Source of the DNA: Diplolepis rosae
Lineage: Eukaryota; Arthropoda; Insecta; Hymenoptera; Diplolepididae
Direction: 5' to 3'
DNA length: 64,000 nucleotides
NCBI GenBank assembly: GCA_030998225.1
Contig: JAPYXD010000723.1
Coordinates: forward strand, 22,213,501 to 22,277,500
Shown: positions 35,201 through 47,868 of the stretch, piece after piece
Numbering within the stretch: position 1 is the first letter of the stretch
Layout of the letters: the number at the start of each line of letters is the position of its first letter
Translations under genes and position numbers: made by a program
Notes under the pieces: generated by a model
Seen by the model: only the letters and a program-made list of their open reading frames with translations
Databases searched by the model: none
What the model was told of the DNA's origin: nothing

Positions 35201-36720
35201 ATGTTATTTTTTCAATCCAGCCCTCTGTAATTTTGGGCGGAAAATTGCGTTCTTACTAGTCTTTGCGTTTCTAAAATCGAGAATGAATCGGTAATTGAAA
35301 TGTCACTAAAGTTATTGTAAAAGTTTGATGAAAATTTTAGATTGCAGTCTCTGGTTATTGTGTTTTCATACATACATAATGTAAACTACTCACAAGTGAT
35401 TCGATCTTCCTCTGGGTCTGACCTTTTTCAAGGCATTCTAAGTACATATACTTTTTTGGACGACACTTAACCTTTGTCTCGACCTCTTATTGTGACGCGC
35501 ATCAGCCTCTGTTTTTTTCTACACATTGTCATTCACGAACATCCTTTCTTGTACCTACCGGACCTTTTGAAAGTGGCTTCCTCTCTTCTTGACTTATAAT
35601 GGCAATATTCGCGGCACTCAGTTTTTACAAGTAATCTTAAAAATTGGTATCATTTTCATAAATGCGTGGGGTTTCACACGCTCTTTATCGACTGCTGGAG
35701 ACGAAAGAGGAGATAAAATACTTAAAGATAAACTCGACATTCATCTTGAAAAACTATTTTTTTTCTTACAAAGTCATTTGATGATTCAGTTTGGAGAATT
35801 CGAAAAGTTCTTCCATTTAATCAACTTTTTTCTCGAAATAGTTTTCTATTTGGCACTAAACTAAAGAGATAAATATTTTTTTGACATTAACTTGTCTAAT
35901 CAAAATTCATTTCGTTCAAATGAATTTTTCGAAACTTTTTACTACTATAATGCAGTATTCTGATGTTGAAAAATAGCTTCAGGTAACTAAATATTAACTG
36001 ACTATCCGATTACAAGACGCGAACACAGATGCATTAAAAGAGTGACTTAGAGCTGAAAAATGAAAGGTACAATAGAATAACAACGTTACATGAAAATTAA
36101 AAGAACAAAGAAACTTTAAAGTCAACATTTAAATGTTCGATATGTATTACCATTTTTCTGGTCTACTTTCACAAGTCAAAAAACTACCCATCCTGAAAAT
36201 TTCTGGATTTGGCTATGGTCATGGATAAATAGTTCACCAAATCAAGATTGGACGAGTTCCAAGGACCGAATTCTGTGGTTTGCCAAATAAAATCGATTTG
36301 AATGAAGAAGAACTCAGTGATAGTAAAGAATCAAAAATAATAACCTCAATATAATTACTTATAGAGGATGCATATTAGTTTAACATTAAATTTATTTCCC
36401 ATAACAGAGCCAATGAATCAACCGGTAATTTTAAGCTATAATGGATTCTCCGTTTCGCTTTGGTGATCGTTGAGCGTTCCAAAATGGAAAATACAAGATG
36501 GGAAGAAACAAGATGAAATTCTATATCTGTACAAAAATTCTCTTTCGAATTTAATCAATAGTTTATCACGCACGACCAACGATGTAGTAATCTTACATTC
36601 TTCTCTTTCAAGCGTGATAGATATAAGTGGCTAGGTATTTTGCGTCAAAGTGCTCTTTTCTTCTCCAGAGATGATTTAGGTAGTGTCGCTTAGAAAAAAA
36701 TATCCAGTCGTAAACACCTT
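35201..36720. other. Intergenic, nothing recognised
   Basis: AT-rich spacer downstream of GlcT. The longest frame (35589-35864, +) has no family resemblance and no splice or promoter context. No repeat was recognised except AT-rich simple sequence. Confidence 0.5.
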
Positions 36721-37805
36721 TAACCCTCTGTTGGTCGCATCAAATTTTGTAACGCCATTTGCCATGCTTAAGGACATGTGATTCTTGCAAAAGTAACAAG
36801 TTCATGTGAACAACTTGGTTCAGTTTCTACTTGTTAACGCCTAAAATACATAAAATTTAGTTTTCCAAATTTTGGAAATGATAAAGAAAATAAAAGTGGA
36901 CGTAGATAGACTACTTTTGGTTTTAATAATAAAAATAATTTTTCCTACAGATTTTGCTAAAATTAAACTTTTTTTATTTTTCAAACCAGAAGTAGTCTAT
37001 CTATCTCCATTTTTATCTTTTTTACCATTTTCCAAATTTTGAAAATAAAATTTCATGTATTCTGGACACACAAACATGAAGAAACCTAAAATCGATAAAA
37101 AAAATTTTCGCTTTTTTTGGAAATTTCTTTTGGTGAATTAATTGAACATACAACTACAAACTTTTCTAAACTTTTATCTAAAACAAAAAAAAATCAAACA
37201 GCATTTCAATCTGTGAAATAAGAACTAGTCTTTGAACTAGGATCATTAAAAAATGTTGAAAATTAAATTGTCGGCATGTTATTGAATATTTTTTTGTGAA
37301 ATTGGTGTTTTTTTACGACTTCTTCAACATGAAAAAAAAACGGCTTAATGAATCAGAATTATCCTAGTTCGGCTTGTGTCTACGTGAGTACTGAATAAGT
37401 CATTAAAATTTCGAAGGGATTCGTTAGATTTCGAGGTATCGTGGTCACCAGTTTGAAAAATACAGTTTTGAGAAAAACACTGTTAAAGGTTCAAATACGA
37501 TTACTACCAATAAAATTTTGACTCACTATCAATCTGCTATCTGCCACATATCCTACTCTATTTGGATGCAATTTATGAAAAAAAAAAAAATTCGATTTTT
37601 TGAATCAGTTACACGGGATGACCCCCTTAAGCTGGCAGCTTATACCACAATTTTGAAAAATTTTACTTTTTAAGAAAACAAAACGCTGGTAAATCTCTAA
37701 GCGTTATTTTTAAGCTCTTCTGTAACTATGTTTTTATTGTCTTTGAAACAGTAAAACATCTGGGAAATATTGTTTGAAAATAGTATGCGACCAAGGGAGA
37801 GTTAA
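36721..37805. mobile_element. Non-autonomous inverted-repeat element, about 1.1 kb
   Basis: Ends TTAACCCTCTGTTGGTCGCA at the left and its diverged complement TGCGACCAAGGGAGAGTTAA at 37786-37805. An inner inverted pair of about 85 bp spans 36843-37066 (around TAGATAGACTACTT and its complement). No transposase frame is visible. A related fragment of its left part occurs at 52909-52985. Confidence 0.6.
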
Positions 37806-39953
37806 GAAAGAGTACCGTCTCGATTATCTTAAGGAACATATGTACCTTAAAAAAAGAAAACAAATTTTGTACAGCTATGTTAAGTAAAATGTAAATACAC
37901 ATGATATACGCACCTTTTGTTAACTTATGACTTATTTCATTACGGTGACTGAGTGCGCAGAGATTTTATGTTTTTTTACAGTGAATCTCCGTACTTATTT
38001 ACCAAACCATCCTTAAAGATTTAAGTTGATCTTAAAATCTTTATTTGGTTTGAGGTCTTCTATTTTTCTTAAGACTTGTTTTCGCCAACATTATATCTGC
38101 TGATTTATTTTTCTGAAATGATTAACTTGGACATTTTATGAAGTAAGGTTTTATGGTGAATCAATGAATTGTTTCGTTGAAGTCTAAAAGTATACGAAGA
38201 TATACAGAACCTTTTATCGAAAACAATATTCCCTTGTGGACAATTCATTCGTTTAGCATATCTAATTACGTAAGATGACCGAGTACCTGTTCTAAATTTA
38301 GGCTCGCTTGCACAATGTGTTCAGGTTTTTCATCCACACCCAAGTTTTATTGTGTCGAGTATCCTTTTAGCTTTACAAAAGATCCCCTTTAAGGCCGTGT
38401 TTCAGATTGATCGCGCGACTAATTAATGTTTTTATAATAATTAAACAAACCAAAAAGAAGTTATCGAAAATGGGTAAATTTGATTGAAGTTCTTTTGATT
38501 ATAATCGTGATTATGTCTCACCATTGTCCTTAATTATATCCTAAAATTTATGGATGGAATTGTATTATTTTAAGAATAAGTTGAATGAATCTAAAATTGG
38601 TAAGTTTTCTTTCTTGATCAAGTAGTCAATCTGCTGCACTGCCTAAAGGAAATACAAGCTGTGGAAAAATTAAATGATATTCATTTTCCATGGAGCTTGA
38701 CATAATTTTAGCAACAGGATTGATTCCAGTTATGTTTCCTGCCTCAAAGTGGTTCTTCCCAAGCTTCACTTTGCTCTGTACTTTTTGGAAAAACAATTTA
38801 ATTACTTTACCGTTTTTCTCGTTGTGATGAGAAACCCTGAATCAATTACAAATTTCAATATTTTATTTAAAATCCTCATTTAAGTTTAGCAAGTCCCGGA
38901 TATTTGTGAATTGATATATTATAATTTACATAAGTGTAATGGCGAACAAGTCTATGTTTCAAATTAGAGGCTCATTATTCTTTTACTCGTTTTTAAGAGG
39001 TTCATAAATGAATTCAAATAAGTTTGATAAGGTCGTTTTCTTTTTCAATTTGTTATACATCTACGTAAAATGCTTTTTTGTATCAGGTTTATTTCGAATA
39101 ATCTAGAATCACGTCGTTTTCGCAAACATAAAGGATGAAAAGATATGACGTTGACTTTCCTTTTTACTCTTTTTCTCCTTTATATCGAATTCGATCGGAC
39201 CATTATTACCCCGTGATCGTGCAGTCGGGTACCACCCTTGAAATAAAATACGTTATGATATGTCAAAACGATTAAATGAATTGAAAATTAGTCTAGGCTT
39301 TTGACCAAATATTAGCTTAGAGAACAAATTGTGTAAACCAAATACAGTTTAATTTACGAGAATGAACACTTACAAAAAGTAATCGATTCTTAAAAGGAGA
39401 AGTGGAATTCTGTACGAAATAATAGTGAAAACAAAATTGTGTAAACTGACGAAAGGAAATGTTTCAATGTCTAATATTTGAAACACTCTGGCTCTCGTAA
39501 AAATAGACGCATTACAGAACGGAGAAAAATAGATAAGACCGGATAATATCTTGGAAGCATAAAAGGTCCTAAGTGGTACATGTACTATACATTTTTCTCG
39601 GTAGAACTTGTAAAAAAAATTAGTGATCATCAAAGTAATAGAACTCTATAAAGTAGTTTCCATGAACTGCAACGATAGAAATTGAACCTTGAAATGATTT
39701 TTGTAAAATTTGTTGATTTTACTCCGTGTTAGTTTCAACTCATTTGTAAAATTTATCCATAATTTTTGTAGGTGAAGGTTTTGCATGAATGTTTTTCATG
39801 ATAAATAATTCGTTCAAAGTTGGATTCATTTTGGTGTTTTTTAAATTTCCTTTACGTTCATCCAATGTCGCTTGAGATTAACATTACTTTTTATTGATGT
39901 TTTGTGATTTATTTCTTCTAGTATTGGAAATATTATTCTTGTCGTGCTATTCT
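37806..39953. other. Intergenic, mostly unremarkable
   Basis: AT-rich DNA without a defensible gene. A single left end of the TTAA-flanked MITE family (TTAAGGCCGTG...CGCGACTAATT) is at 38391-38425. Confidence 0.45.
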
Positions 39954-40231
39954 TCAACTGTATCGATGACCTTTAGAAGTAATACTTAGATATTTTATCT
40001 TTTTCACTAATTCTCCACTTATCAGAGGAGGATCCAATTTTTTCGAAGCTATCTTCACTTTCCTAGGATCAGGAATTTTAGTTGTACCTATACCTTTTTT
40101 TCTTCAATATTTGTCTTCTTTACCTTTTTCATATTTTCTATAATGGCTTGAGTATTAATTTCTATTTCACTTCCGTCATCTGCAGTATGGTTTGCAGAAC
40201 TATCACTTAATTTTTGTTTCGCAAAGTTCAT
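39954..40231 (-). pseudogene. Possible broken coding relic, lysine-rich
   Basis: On the minus strand ATG at 40231 opens 47 codons (MNFAKQKLSDSSANHT...) ending at 40088. A frame shift leads directly into a second coding-like stretch (KGIGTTKIPDPRKVKIASKK...) that ends near 39954. Composition looks coding (Lys/Ser/Glu-rich) but I do not recognise a family. It could be a decayed retrocopy or chance. Confidence 0.25.
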
Positions 40232-40473
40232 TATAATTTAATAAATGTATACGTTTAATTACCAGCGCAGAGGGTATATACGTACGTGTATATAAATCAT
40301 TGGTAGTGTGCATGATTAGCTGATTACTTGATCTCACTTAGAGACTTTCCACCTAGGGTGACTGCTAAAGAGATTAGTCAACATTACGGGTTCGAGTGGT
40401 ATTGTGGATTAATCTAACATTCATCCCATCTTCTGTGCATCCTTCACTCATAAAATAGATATGATTAAATCAT

Positions 40474-40800
40474 AGAAAATTATTTGTTTGAAAAGCTTTT
40501 TTTTATTCAAACAAAAGATTTATTTGAACTAAATAAAATTTGTTTGGTTCAAACAAAGTATCTTTGAACCAAATAAAAATTTGTTCAAAACAAATAAATT
40601 TCGGCCTTAAATCAAAAAAATTATATCTTTCACCATATACGAATGCCATAATTTGGATGTTTTGAAAAGAAATTTATTTGATTGAAACAAATGTTTATTT
40701 GGCACAGAGATTTTTTGTTTGAATTACACAAATGTTATTTAATTCAAATAAATCTTTTGTTTGAATAAAAAAAAAAACCTTTCAAACAAATTATTTTCTT
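40474..40800. repeat. Inverted repeat rich in AAACAAAT motifs
   Basis: Arms near 40474-40530 and 40740-40800 pair around 'TTATTCAAACAAAAGATTTA' and its complement. The interior repeats 'TTTGTTTGAA' and 'AAACAAATAAA' in both orientations. Non-coding, probably a foldback element. Confidence 0.6.
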
Positions 40801-40969
40801 TTATTCACATTCAAATAAAAATTAAAGGTCAGTTGTAAAGATGACAGTCAATTTTATCGTCATTTTTTCCCTTTTTCTTTATTTTTTCGAAATTCCGATA
40901 AAATGTTCAAAAACTATCATAAAAAACAATTTTGCGCTATTAAAGAATGATAAAATATTTTACAATATT

Positions 40970-41245
40970 TTACAAGGGGCGAAACAGAGCGATTGCATGA
41001 GTGTGAAGTTTGCTCTGCCCGAGTGAAACGAGGGCTGCAATCACACGAAATGCTTTCGCTGTGTTTTGTTTCGAGTAATGTATACTATTTTTCATAGCAA
41101 CTCTTTTGAGAATCTGATTGGCTGTAACTGTGGAGCGGGTTGAAACAGCGACTTTCAACCCTAGGGTTGAAAATCGTAGTTTCAACCCGCTCTACAGGTA
41201 CCGAAAATCGGATTTTCAAAGGAGGCGCTATGAAAAATACATTAT
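40970..41245. repeat. Dispersed repeat with double palindrome, copy 1
   Basis: Shares its layout with 50222-50535: 'GTGTGAAGTTTGCT...CCCGAG', 'GCTGTGTTTTGTTTCGAGTAATG', 'TACTATTTTTCATAGCAACT', a central palindrome, then 'GGTACCGAAAATCGGATTTT' and 'AGGCGCTATGAAAA'. In this copy the palindrome GAGCGGGTTGAAAC...GTTTCAACCCGCTC (about 41135-41197) encloses a second one, TTTCAACCCTAGGGTTGAAA. Short antisense frames here are a by-product of the repeat. Confidence 0.75.
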
Positions 41246-42469
41246 AATAAAGTAATATATTTTTTAATCTTTTCATTTAAGCCTCAAGGAAGTTCAATAC
41301 TTAAAAATGAAATGTGATTATATTCGTTAATAAAATTTGAGTTTTCATCTGAGAATGTTGGATTTATTATCATTTGATTAATATTTCCGTACAATAGAAC
41401 AATATACGTAAGTAACATTTGGAGGAAAAATGAATTTTTACGTTTCAATACACCTAGAAAAAAGATATATTTATTTTAACGAATCTATCTTAAATAAACC
41501 AAGAATTTAAATTGAATGGATAAAAATTTGGTTAACTTAACCAAATATTTTTGTGAGTGAATAGTTTTTCTTGTATATTCTCGTTCTATACAGTTTACAT
41601 TTGCGTGTATTTTTCCATTGTTTGTCAGAAAAGTAGATTTTGTTAAAGTTTATTTTTTGCAAAGTTCATCAAAGGTTTTTATTTTATTATTTTACAGAAA
41701 TATTGGATGAGAAAGTTAATCTAGAAGAAATATTATCAGGGAAAAAATTCGTGGAGATAAGGGAATGAAATGCTGAAGATTGTGTGAAGTACGAGGAAAG
41801 TTTTTTTCTTTCCTAATAGGCGATAAGTAGATGGAATACTAATGAGTGCACGTGTTTCTCGTCTTTCAATTATGTCTTCTCGTGGCGAAGAGACATTTCT
41901 TGACGTTTCAAACGTTCCCTGACTTCCAATTGCAATCTTTCACAAATTCATTTCTCCTTTGAAAGAAACAGTGACTAAAAAAGTCGGACACACTTGGTTC
42001 TCCATTATTAGTAGTCAATACCTAGAGTCATAGAGCGTTATTTTTTTCATGGAATGATATTAATATACATAAGTATAGAAAAGGGTTTTCTTCAATGTAC
42101 ATAATCATATAATAGCGATCATCTCATCGATTTAAAAAATTTACTCACACACAAAGAAATCCAAGTTCAGAATTTTAACTAAACTACGTTTTAATTTTGG
42201 CAAAATGTGTTATAGTGAGAATTTTTTGCAGTAAAAATACTCAATTTTAGAGAATTTATATGAAACTTTGCTATAGATTAAAGTAATTATTACTGTAACC
42301 TATGGAAAAGTATATTTTTTTCTTTTTAATTTGGTAATACTTGTAAACTTGGGTCTCTCCATTCATAAACAAAAAATGAGAACGATTGTTGAGGTTTAGC
42401 TAGCGAAACTTTGCTAATTTAATCTGCTATGTATAAAATCAATATATTTAAGTTGTTAAAGACATGACG

Positions 42470-42868
42470 TCATAATTTATCATTTTCTCGTAGAAGATAA
42501 ATATGGTATAGACAATTATTACTGTTATTGTCACAGCAATTGCGATGTAGTAGATGTGACTTTTTGTTAAATTGGCCGAACCGATCGATTAGAAGTCTTT
42601 TTGACCTTTCTTTTTGTAAAGTGTGATTGTTAGACCTTAAGAATAATGAAGTATACATGTGTATACCTGAGTGTGGCCAAGCAAAAGCAGCTGTGATCTG
42701 CCCAGCAAGGATTTCTGCGTGTATTCTAATTTTAGAGCTTCTTTCCATCTCTGCACAACTGCGTTTTATAGTAATAAAAATTTTATTCTGATTAGAACTC
42801 TTTCGCTGAACAATTTCTTTTAAGCTCGAAACGAGAAGTGAAGATTTTCTGCAGAAGATTATTTCCAT
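42470..42868 (-). CDS. Unrecognised ORF, 132 codons
   Basis: ATG at 42868 on the minus strand, stop at 42470. The product is basic, Ser/Asn/His-rich, with no membrane segment, signal peptide or domain that I know. A frame of this length is unusual but not impossible in this AT-rich region, and no splice or promoter context supports it. Probably chance. Confidence 0.15.
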   Translation of the reverse strand: MEIIFCRKSSLLVSSLKEIVQRKSSNQNKIFITIKRSCAEMERSSKIRIHAEILAGQITAAFAWPHSGIHMYTSLFLRSNNHTLQKERSKRLLIDRFGQFNKKSHLLHRNCCDNNSNNCLYHIYLLRENDKL

Positions 42869-43845
42869 TCATGTCTGTTGTGACTACGTGAATTTCATGA
42901 TTACTTAATTGTATGAATTTATATAAATGCTGCGATTTTTCGAAAACCTGGTGTTGAAATTTCAGGATGATGGCAGTGTTGATCAGAGATGGGTATGTAA
43001 ATTACCTAAACCAAATTACATAATTTTCTACGTACAATTTGCCATGTGTTTCCCGAATTAATTTCTCAGTTTAGTGAGGGTTTTTGTTTTTTAAAGGAAA
43101 TACTTTAATTTACATATATTTAAAAAAAACTATAATTGGCGTAATTTCTCATATCTAGTGTTGTTCGATGCAGAGATGGAATCGTTACTAGTGCTAAATT
43201 GTCGGCAATTCTATTACTAGTCATTTATCCAAATCCCTTGGTGGAGTTGCTTTTATTTTCTGTGAAAAGCAACGTGATCGATCGACTTTAGAAAAAAGTG
43301 GAGAGACCATTTTGCAAACCACAAAACGGATTTTTCAAGCAAAAGACACGATTAAATCTTTCATGAGGCTCGCTTGCTCAAAGTTTACCAGGTCCATAAA
43401 ATTGCAGAAGTTTCTCAGTGTGCGAAACATAATTATCACTACCTTGTCAAAGTCAAAGTCAAAGTTTTTGTGACTCGCTATATGCTTCAAATAATTGCAC
43501 ATCATATTTTTCTAGAAAACAATCAACAAAAAAAAGTTTTATTGATTAATATCTGGATACTCAACAATGGCACAAGCGAATAATACATTTACTTGTAATG
43601 TCTACATATCAAGCTACAATATTCGAAGCGTTGAATTTAAAATACATCTAGATAACTGATCTCTAGTTTTACAGTTGTATTAAGTGTAATGCAAGTTACT
43701 TGATCTTGGCCTTAGTTTACTAGGTATCTTTTTAGAAGATTTAAATTTATTTTAAATTTATAGCTAATAAGAAGCTTTGATGTACAATTATCTGATGCAA
43801 TTTAGGCATGTATTTTCAGTTTTAAACGTTCATTAAACGACGAAA

Positions 43846-44800
43846 AATATTTTTTCTACTAGCGGGTCATGAAGTGCATTTTATTATAACCTGCGGGCAA
43901 ACAAATCCACTTTTTAACCCCTTAATAAAAAAAAACCGTGTGCAACTAGGGAAAAAAAGTTCCTTCCAAGCAGGTATGAATTTGGTTCTTTTGCATGCTT
44001 GTAAGGCGGGGAAAAAATTGACCTTTTTTTCTCAGTGGGAAGTAGCAGGAATAAAACAGTCCCTCGGGAGTAAAAATAATGATAGCAATGTAAGTTATAT
44101 TTTCGCCATTATTTTTATTCCCTAGGGACAATTTTTACTCTCGCTATTCCTCCCTTTACTCGTAGTTTGTCCCTTCTTAGAAGTATGATAAACTCGCCAA
44201 ATTCATATCTCCATGAAAAAAAAATATCGTGAGTCATGGGACAATATACTATTATTTTACCTAGTTGCACAATATACTATTTTTTCAAAACGAAATGATT
44301 GGTTTCTCTCAAAGTAAATTGAAAAGTAGCGTGTATTCTGCGGCAGACTGTATATTTCAAGGGCCCTCAACATAGAAATGATAAAAAGAAATTCTGGAAA
44401 ACAATGTTTTTCATTGTTCAATGAACGTTCAGAACTGTAAATACATAATTTAGGATGCATATTAATGAGTTAAAAGAATAGTATATAATGCAACTAGGAA
44501 GAAGAAAGTTTATTTTCTACTAGCGGGTCATAAGGTGGATTTTATTGCCCCGTGCGGGGAAAACAAAACCATTTTTTGACCTCCTAGTAGAAAAAAAAAT
44601 CGTTATCGACACGGGAAAAACATTAATTTTACTCGTCTAGTTGTTGACCTCGCTTTGCTCGGGCATCAAACTTCACACTCGCTAAATAAATTTTTTTCTT
44701 CCCTAGTTGCACAATATACTATTTACAGTTAGGAGCCAAAAATGGATTTGTTTGCCACACAGGGGAAGAAACTGCACTTTTTGACCCGCTAGTAGAAAAA
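43846..44800. repeat. Composite of dispersed repeat units
   Basis: Repeats the modules of the 3.2-3.9 kb cluster in both orientations: TTTTCTACTAGCGGGTCATG (about 43853), 'TAGTTGCACAATATACTATT' (about 44262 and 44704), 'AATAGTATATAATGCAACTA' (about 44478), and TTTATTGCCCCGTGCGGGG (about 44541). An inverted pair around 43960-44140 (GGAAGTAGCAGGAATAAA and complement) is visible too. No coding capacity; antisense frames arise from the inverted arms. Confidence 0.65.
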
Positions 44801-44872
44801 ATTAATATTGATCGGTTTAATCCATTGTTCAAACTTCGAACTGTGCCGGGATTCGAGCCCAGGTCTTTTGGA

Positions 44873-45050
44873 ACTCTACTCAGTGATCCCAGAACGTGGG
44901 AGCTGGCGGCCCCCACCATAGACCCCACCAGCTCATGGCTTCTTCCTCGCTCGACTGCCATAGGTTGGTTGAGTGAGGAAGACACAATGAGCTCGAGGCA
45001 TCTATGGTGGGGGCCGCCAGCTCCCACGTTCTGGGATCACTGACTCTACT
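44873..45050. mobile_element. hAT-like MITE with 42-bp perfect TIRs and 8-bp target duplication
   Basis: The arms 44881-44922 and 45001-45042 are exact reverse complements and begin CAGTGATCCCAGAAC, fitting the CAGNG start of hAT-type ends. The element (44881-45042, 162 bp) is flanked directly by ACTCTACT at 44873-44880 and 45043-45050, an 8-bp target-site duplication as made by hAT transposases. The interior arms also pair imperfectly (CAGCTCATGG with its complement). It is GC-rich compared with its surroundings. Confidence 0.85.
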
Positions 45051-45608
45051 AACTAATTCGAAATAAAACTAATACTTGACATTTTTACAAATTGGATATC
45101 ATTATTTAATCGCGTCTTTTGCTTGTTATTTTCATTTTATTACATTTTCCGATGATTTCTATTTGACCTTTTCTAGTCTTGAGTTTTTACTTAAAAATTT
45201 TTTATCAATTCAAAAATTTCTATCAAAGCTAATAGATTAAAAAGAAACGTATATGTATCGTTGAATCGTGAGTTATTTATAGTTTACAAGGTCAAGCCAC
45301 TCAGATTGCTCTTTGCGCTATTCTATTCTTATTCGTCTAAAGTACTGCTTGGTCCATTTAAATGTCAGAATGCGTGCATATTTGGTTCGCTAACCTTCGC
45401 TATTTTAAAGCATATAAATAAACAAGATTTTTGTTTTACTGATGGGGAGTCAAAAAACGGACCATCTATTTTCGCAACGCTCCAGTACATCGCCTGTCAA
45501 AATGCTATTTTTGCAAAAACAAAAATAAAAAATCATTTTCTAGTTTAATAGTAGTATATATTCTTGAAAAAGCATAATATTTTGGTGGGGCAAAGTGGTG
45601 TAACCCCT

Positions 45609-46170
45609 TAAGGTAGTTTTCATCCACAAAAATTAGATCTCAGTCAAAAATAGATAATTTTGCTTTTAGGAATAGCAATATTATTATTAAAGGGCTATTT
45701 TGAAAGAGGAAAGATTATTTTCCATGAAAAAAAATTTGAAACACAAAAAAATAATTTGATAAATAAATTTTATTTTTGTCCCAACTTTTTTTCTTATTGC
45801 TTCTTTCCAAATTTTAAAAAATTATGCGATTCTAATAAATTACGAATCACTTTTTCAAGGAAAAGATTCTATACAACTTGACCGTTTCCAATTTTTGAAA
45901 ATGAATAAATTATTATTAAATTCAGCAGTTTGTTTATAAAAATTTCGTTTTGGAAATGTTTTTAAAATGGTTTCAGCCATTAAAGAATTTATTTTCAAAA
46001 ATTGGAAACGGTTATTTATCAAATTATTTTTTTGTGTTTCAAATTTTTTTTCATGGAAAATAATCTTTTCTCTTTCAAAATAGCCCTGCAATATTAACAT
46101 TGCTGTTCTTGAAAGCAAAATTATCTATTTTTGCCTGAGGTCTAATTTTCGTGGATGAACTATACCTTAA
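45609..46170. mobile_element. Foldback element with about 155-bp inverted arms
   Basis: Arms of about 45609-45765 and 46010-46170 pair at high identity (for example AAAAATAGATAATTTTGCTT and AAAATAATTTGATAAATAAA with complements). The ends read AAGGTAGTTTTCATCC and AAGGTATAGTTCATCC. The two short ORFs here (45660-45881 + and 45855-46118 -) share a peptide because they are read from the two arms; they are not genes. Confidence 0.75.
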
Positions 46171-47868
46171 CTATACCTTCTCTAATGGTGAATTTTCTTT
46201 TTTTCCTTTATTACAAAAACTTGATGAATTCTGTACAAAAATTTGTAATTATTTTACTTTTCTCCCCCTTGAGTTCCGCATTAATTACTCATTTCTTAGT
46301 TCTTGATGTTATAATTAAATGAAAGTTATTAAGCAACCAAGAGCTCTTTGAGAAGCAAGGGTTTTTTTAATTTCGAAAGCGTAGTTTCAGCTTGACAGGC
46401 GTGAAATAATTGTGCTTCAATTTGAAGCCTTAAAAGGTCGAGACTGGAGTATTTATTCAGGAAATCACTCTACTTTTTCCGTGATAAATCGGATTAAATT
46501 GCGAATCGTTCAGACTGTTATATGCAGTCGTGCATTCAAATATAGTGAAGAACTTCAGAAACGATAGACTTTTGATCGCTTTTGAAATTAAATCCTCAAT
46601 TATTTCTAGGCTCTTTAACCTTCCTTTTATTTAATAAAATCTCTTAAATTCTTCAATTTTGTTAAAACTGTTTGAATTGATTTATGGTTCTATTGAGATT
46701 TGATCAAATACTACATGTTTCAAATAAATTCTACAAACATACTGATTATTTCACTCAGTTATCAATAAAAACACATGAAAATGTGTTGCCATATGAATTT
46801 TTCAATTCTGTTTGTCTGCTTAAGTCGTAAATTATTAATTTACTTCAATTGAATTCCATGAGCAGCGTGTCAATATTGAGTTTATCAGCCTTGGTAAATG
46901 ACCAACTCAATTTTCAGTCAATTACTTGATTGAAAAAAGCACATCCCCCTATTAACGTAAATAATGAAGCAGTAACGCACTAAACAAATCAATATTTAGG
47001 AAATACTAGACGAATGTTCACTTTTTTCTAATCACAAGAGGCGTGTTTTGATTCCAGATCCAACTTTAAATATCGCTAAACGACGATCACGTTGATTATT
47101 TAGTTATTTTTTAAATTAATTAAACTTCATTTACACGCAAAAATCCTCAGGTTAAAGAACCGCAGAATAGTTTTCAAGATTTAGAGACCTAAGAAGGCGT
47201 ACATAGAATAATTACCATAGCGTACTTATAGAATCACAAAATACATGCCAATTTACCATTTATGTATCATCTATTTGATGTGGAGCCGGATAAAGTATGC
47301 AAAAGAAATGAAAAAGTGAGAAATTCGCAGTAATTTCTGGATTCAAGTGTAGGCGTGATATTTTGATTCAAGAAAAACTTGTACTTTGTATGTGTATTTG
47401 CGTGTGAGAGACTGAGAGACAGTTAGGGAAAGGAAAGAGGCCTTTATGACTTATTTCTAATGTGTAGAAATTATGATTTTACAGAGGAGTATGAACAACT
47501 GTTCGAGAGAATTAAACGTCTTTTATACCAGTTTTACACTTGTTTTTATTGATAAATGAAGGACACCGACAATGTCTTAAGAAATTATTAAATTATATTC
47601 CCGATTGACACTACATCCTTCTACGTGACTAATATTTTTCTTACTTGTGATTTCAATTAAAATGTGTTGTGATAATTTAAATTCATAGCAATTGTTCTTT
47701 TTTATGAATAAAATATGATTTTATATTTTTTATTTTGTGACTTTTTTTCTTCTATCCCTGGTTTTCTAATAAAAGAAAAAATCAATTTTTAAATCCTGTA
47801 AATTTAATTACTACGATAAGTAAACGAAATTTTTAAGATTTCAGCCTATCCCGTTTTTTTTTTTCGTA
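46171..47868. other. Intergenic, nothing recognised
   Basis: AT-rich sequence without coding, RNA-gene or repeat signal that I can support. Confidence 0.45.

Noticed and set aside
44846..44862. B-box-like word GGGATTCGAGCCC, possible tRNA or SINE
   Set aside because: No A box, no cloverleaf arms at the right distance; could be a SINE remnant but not supportable as an RNA gene.
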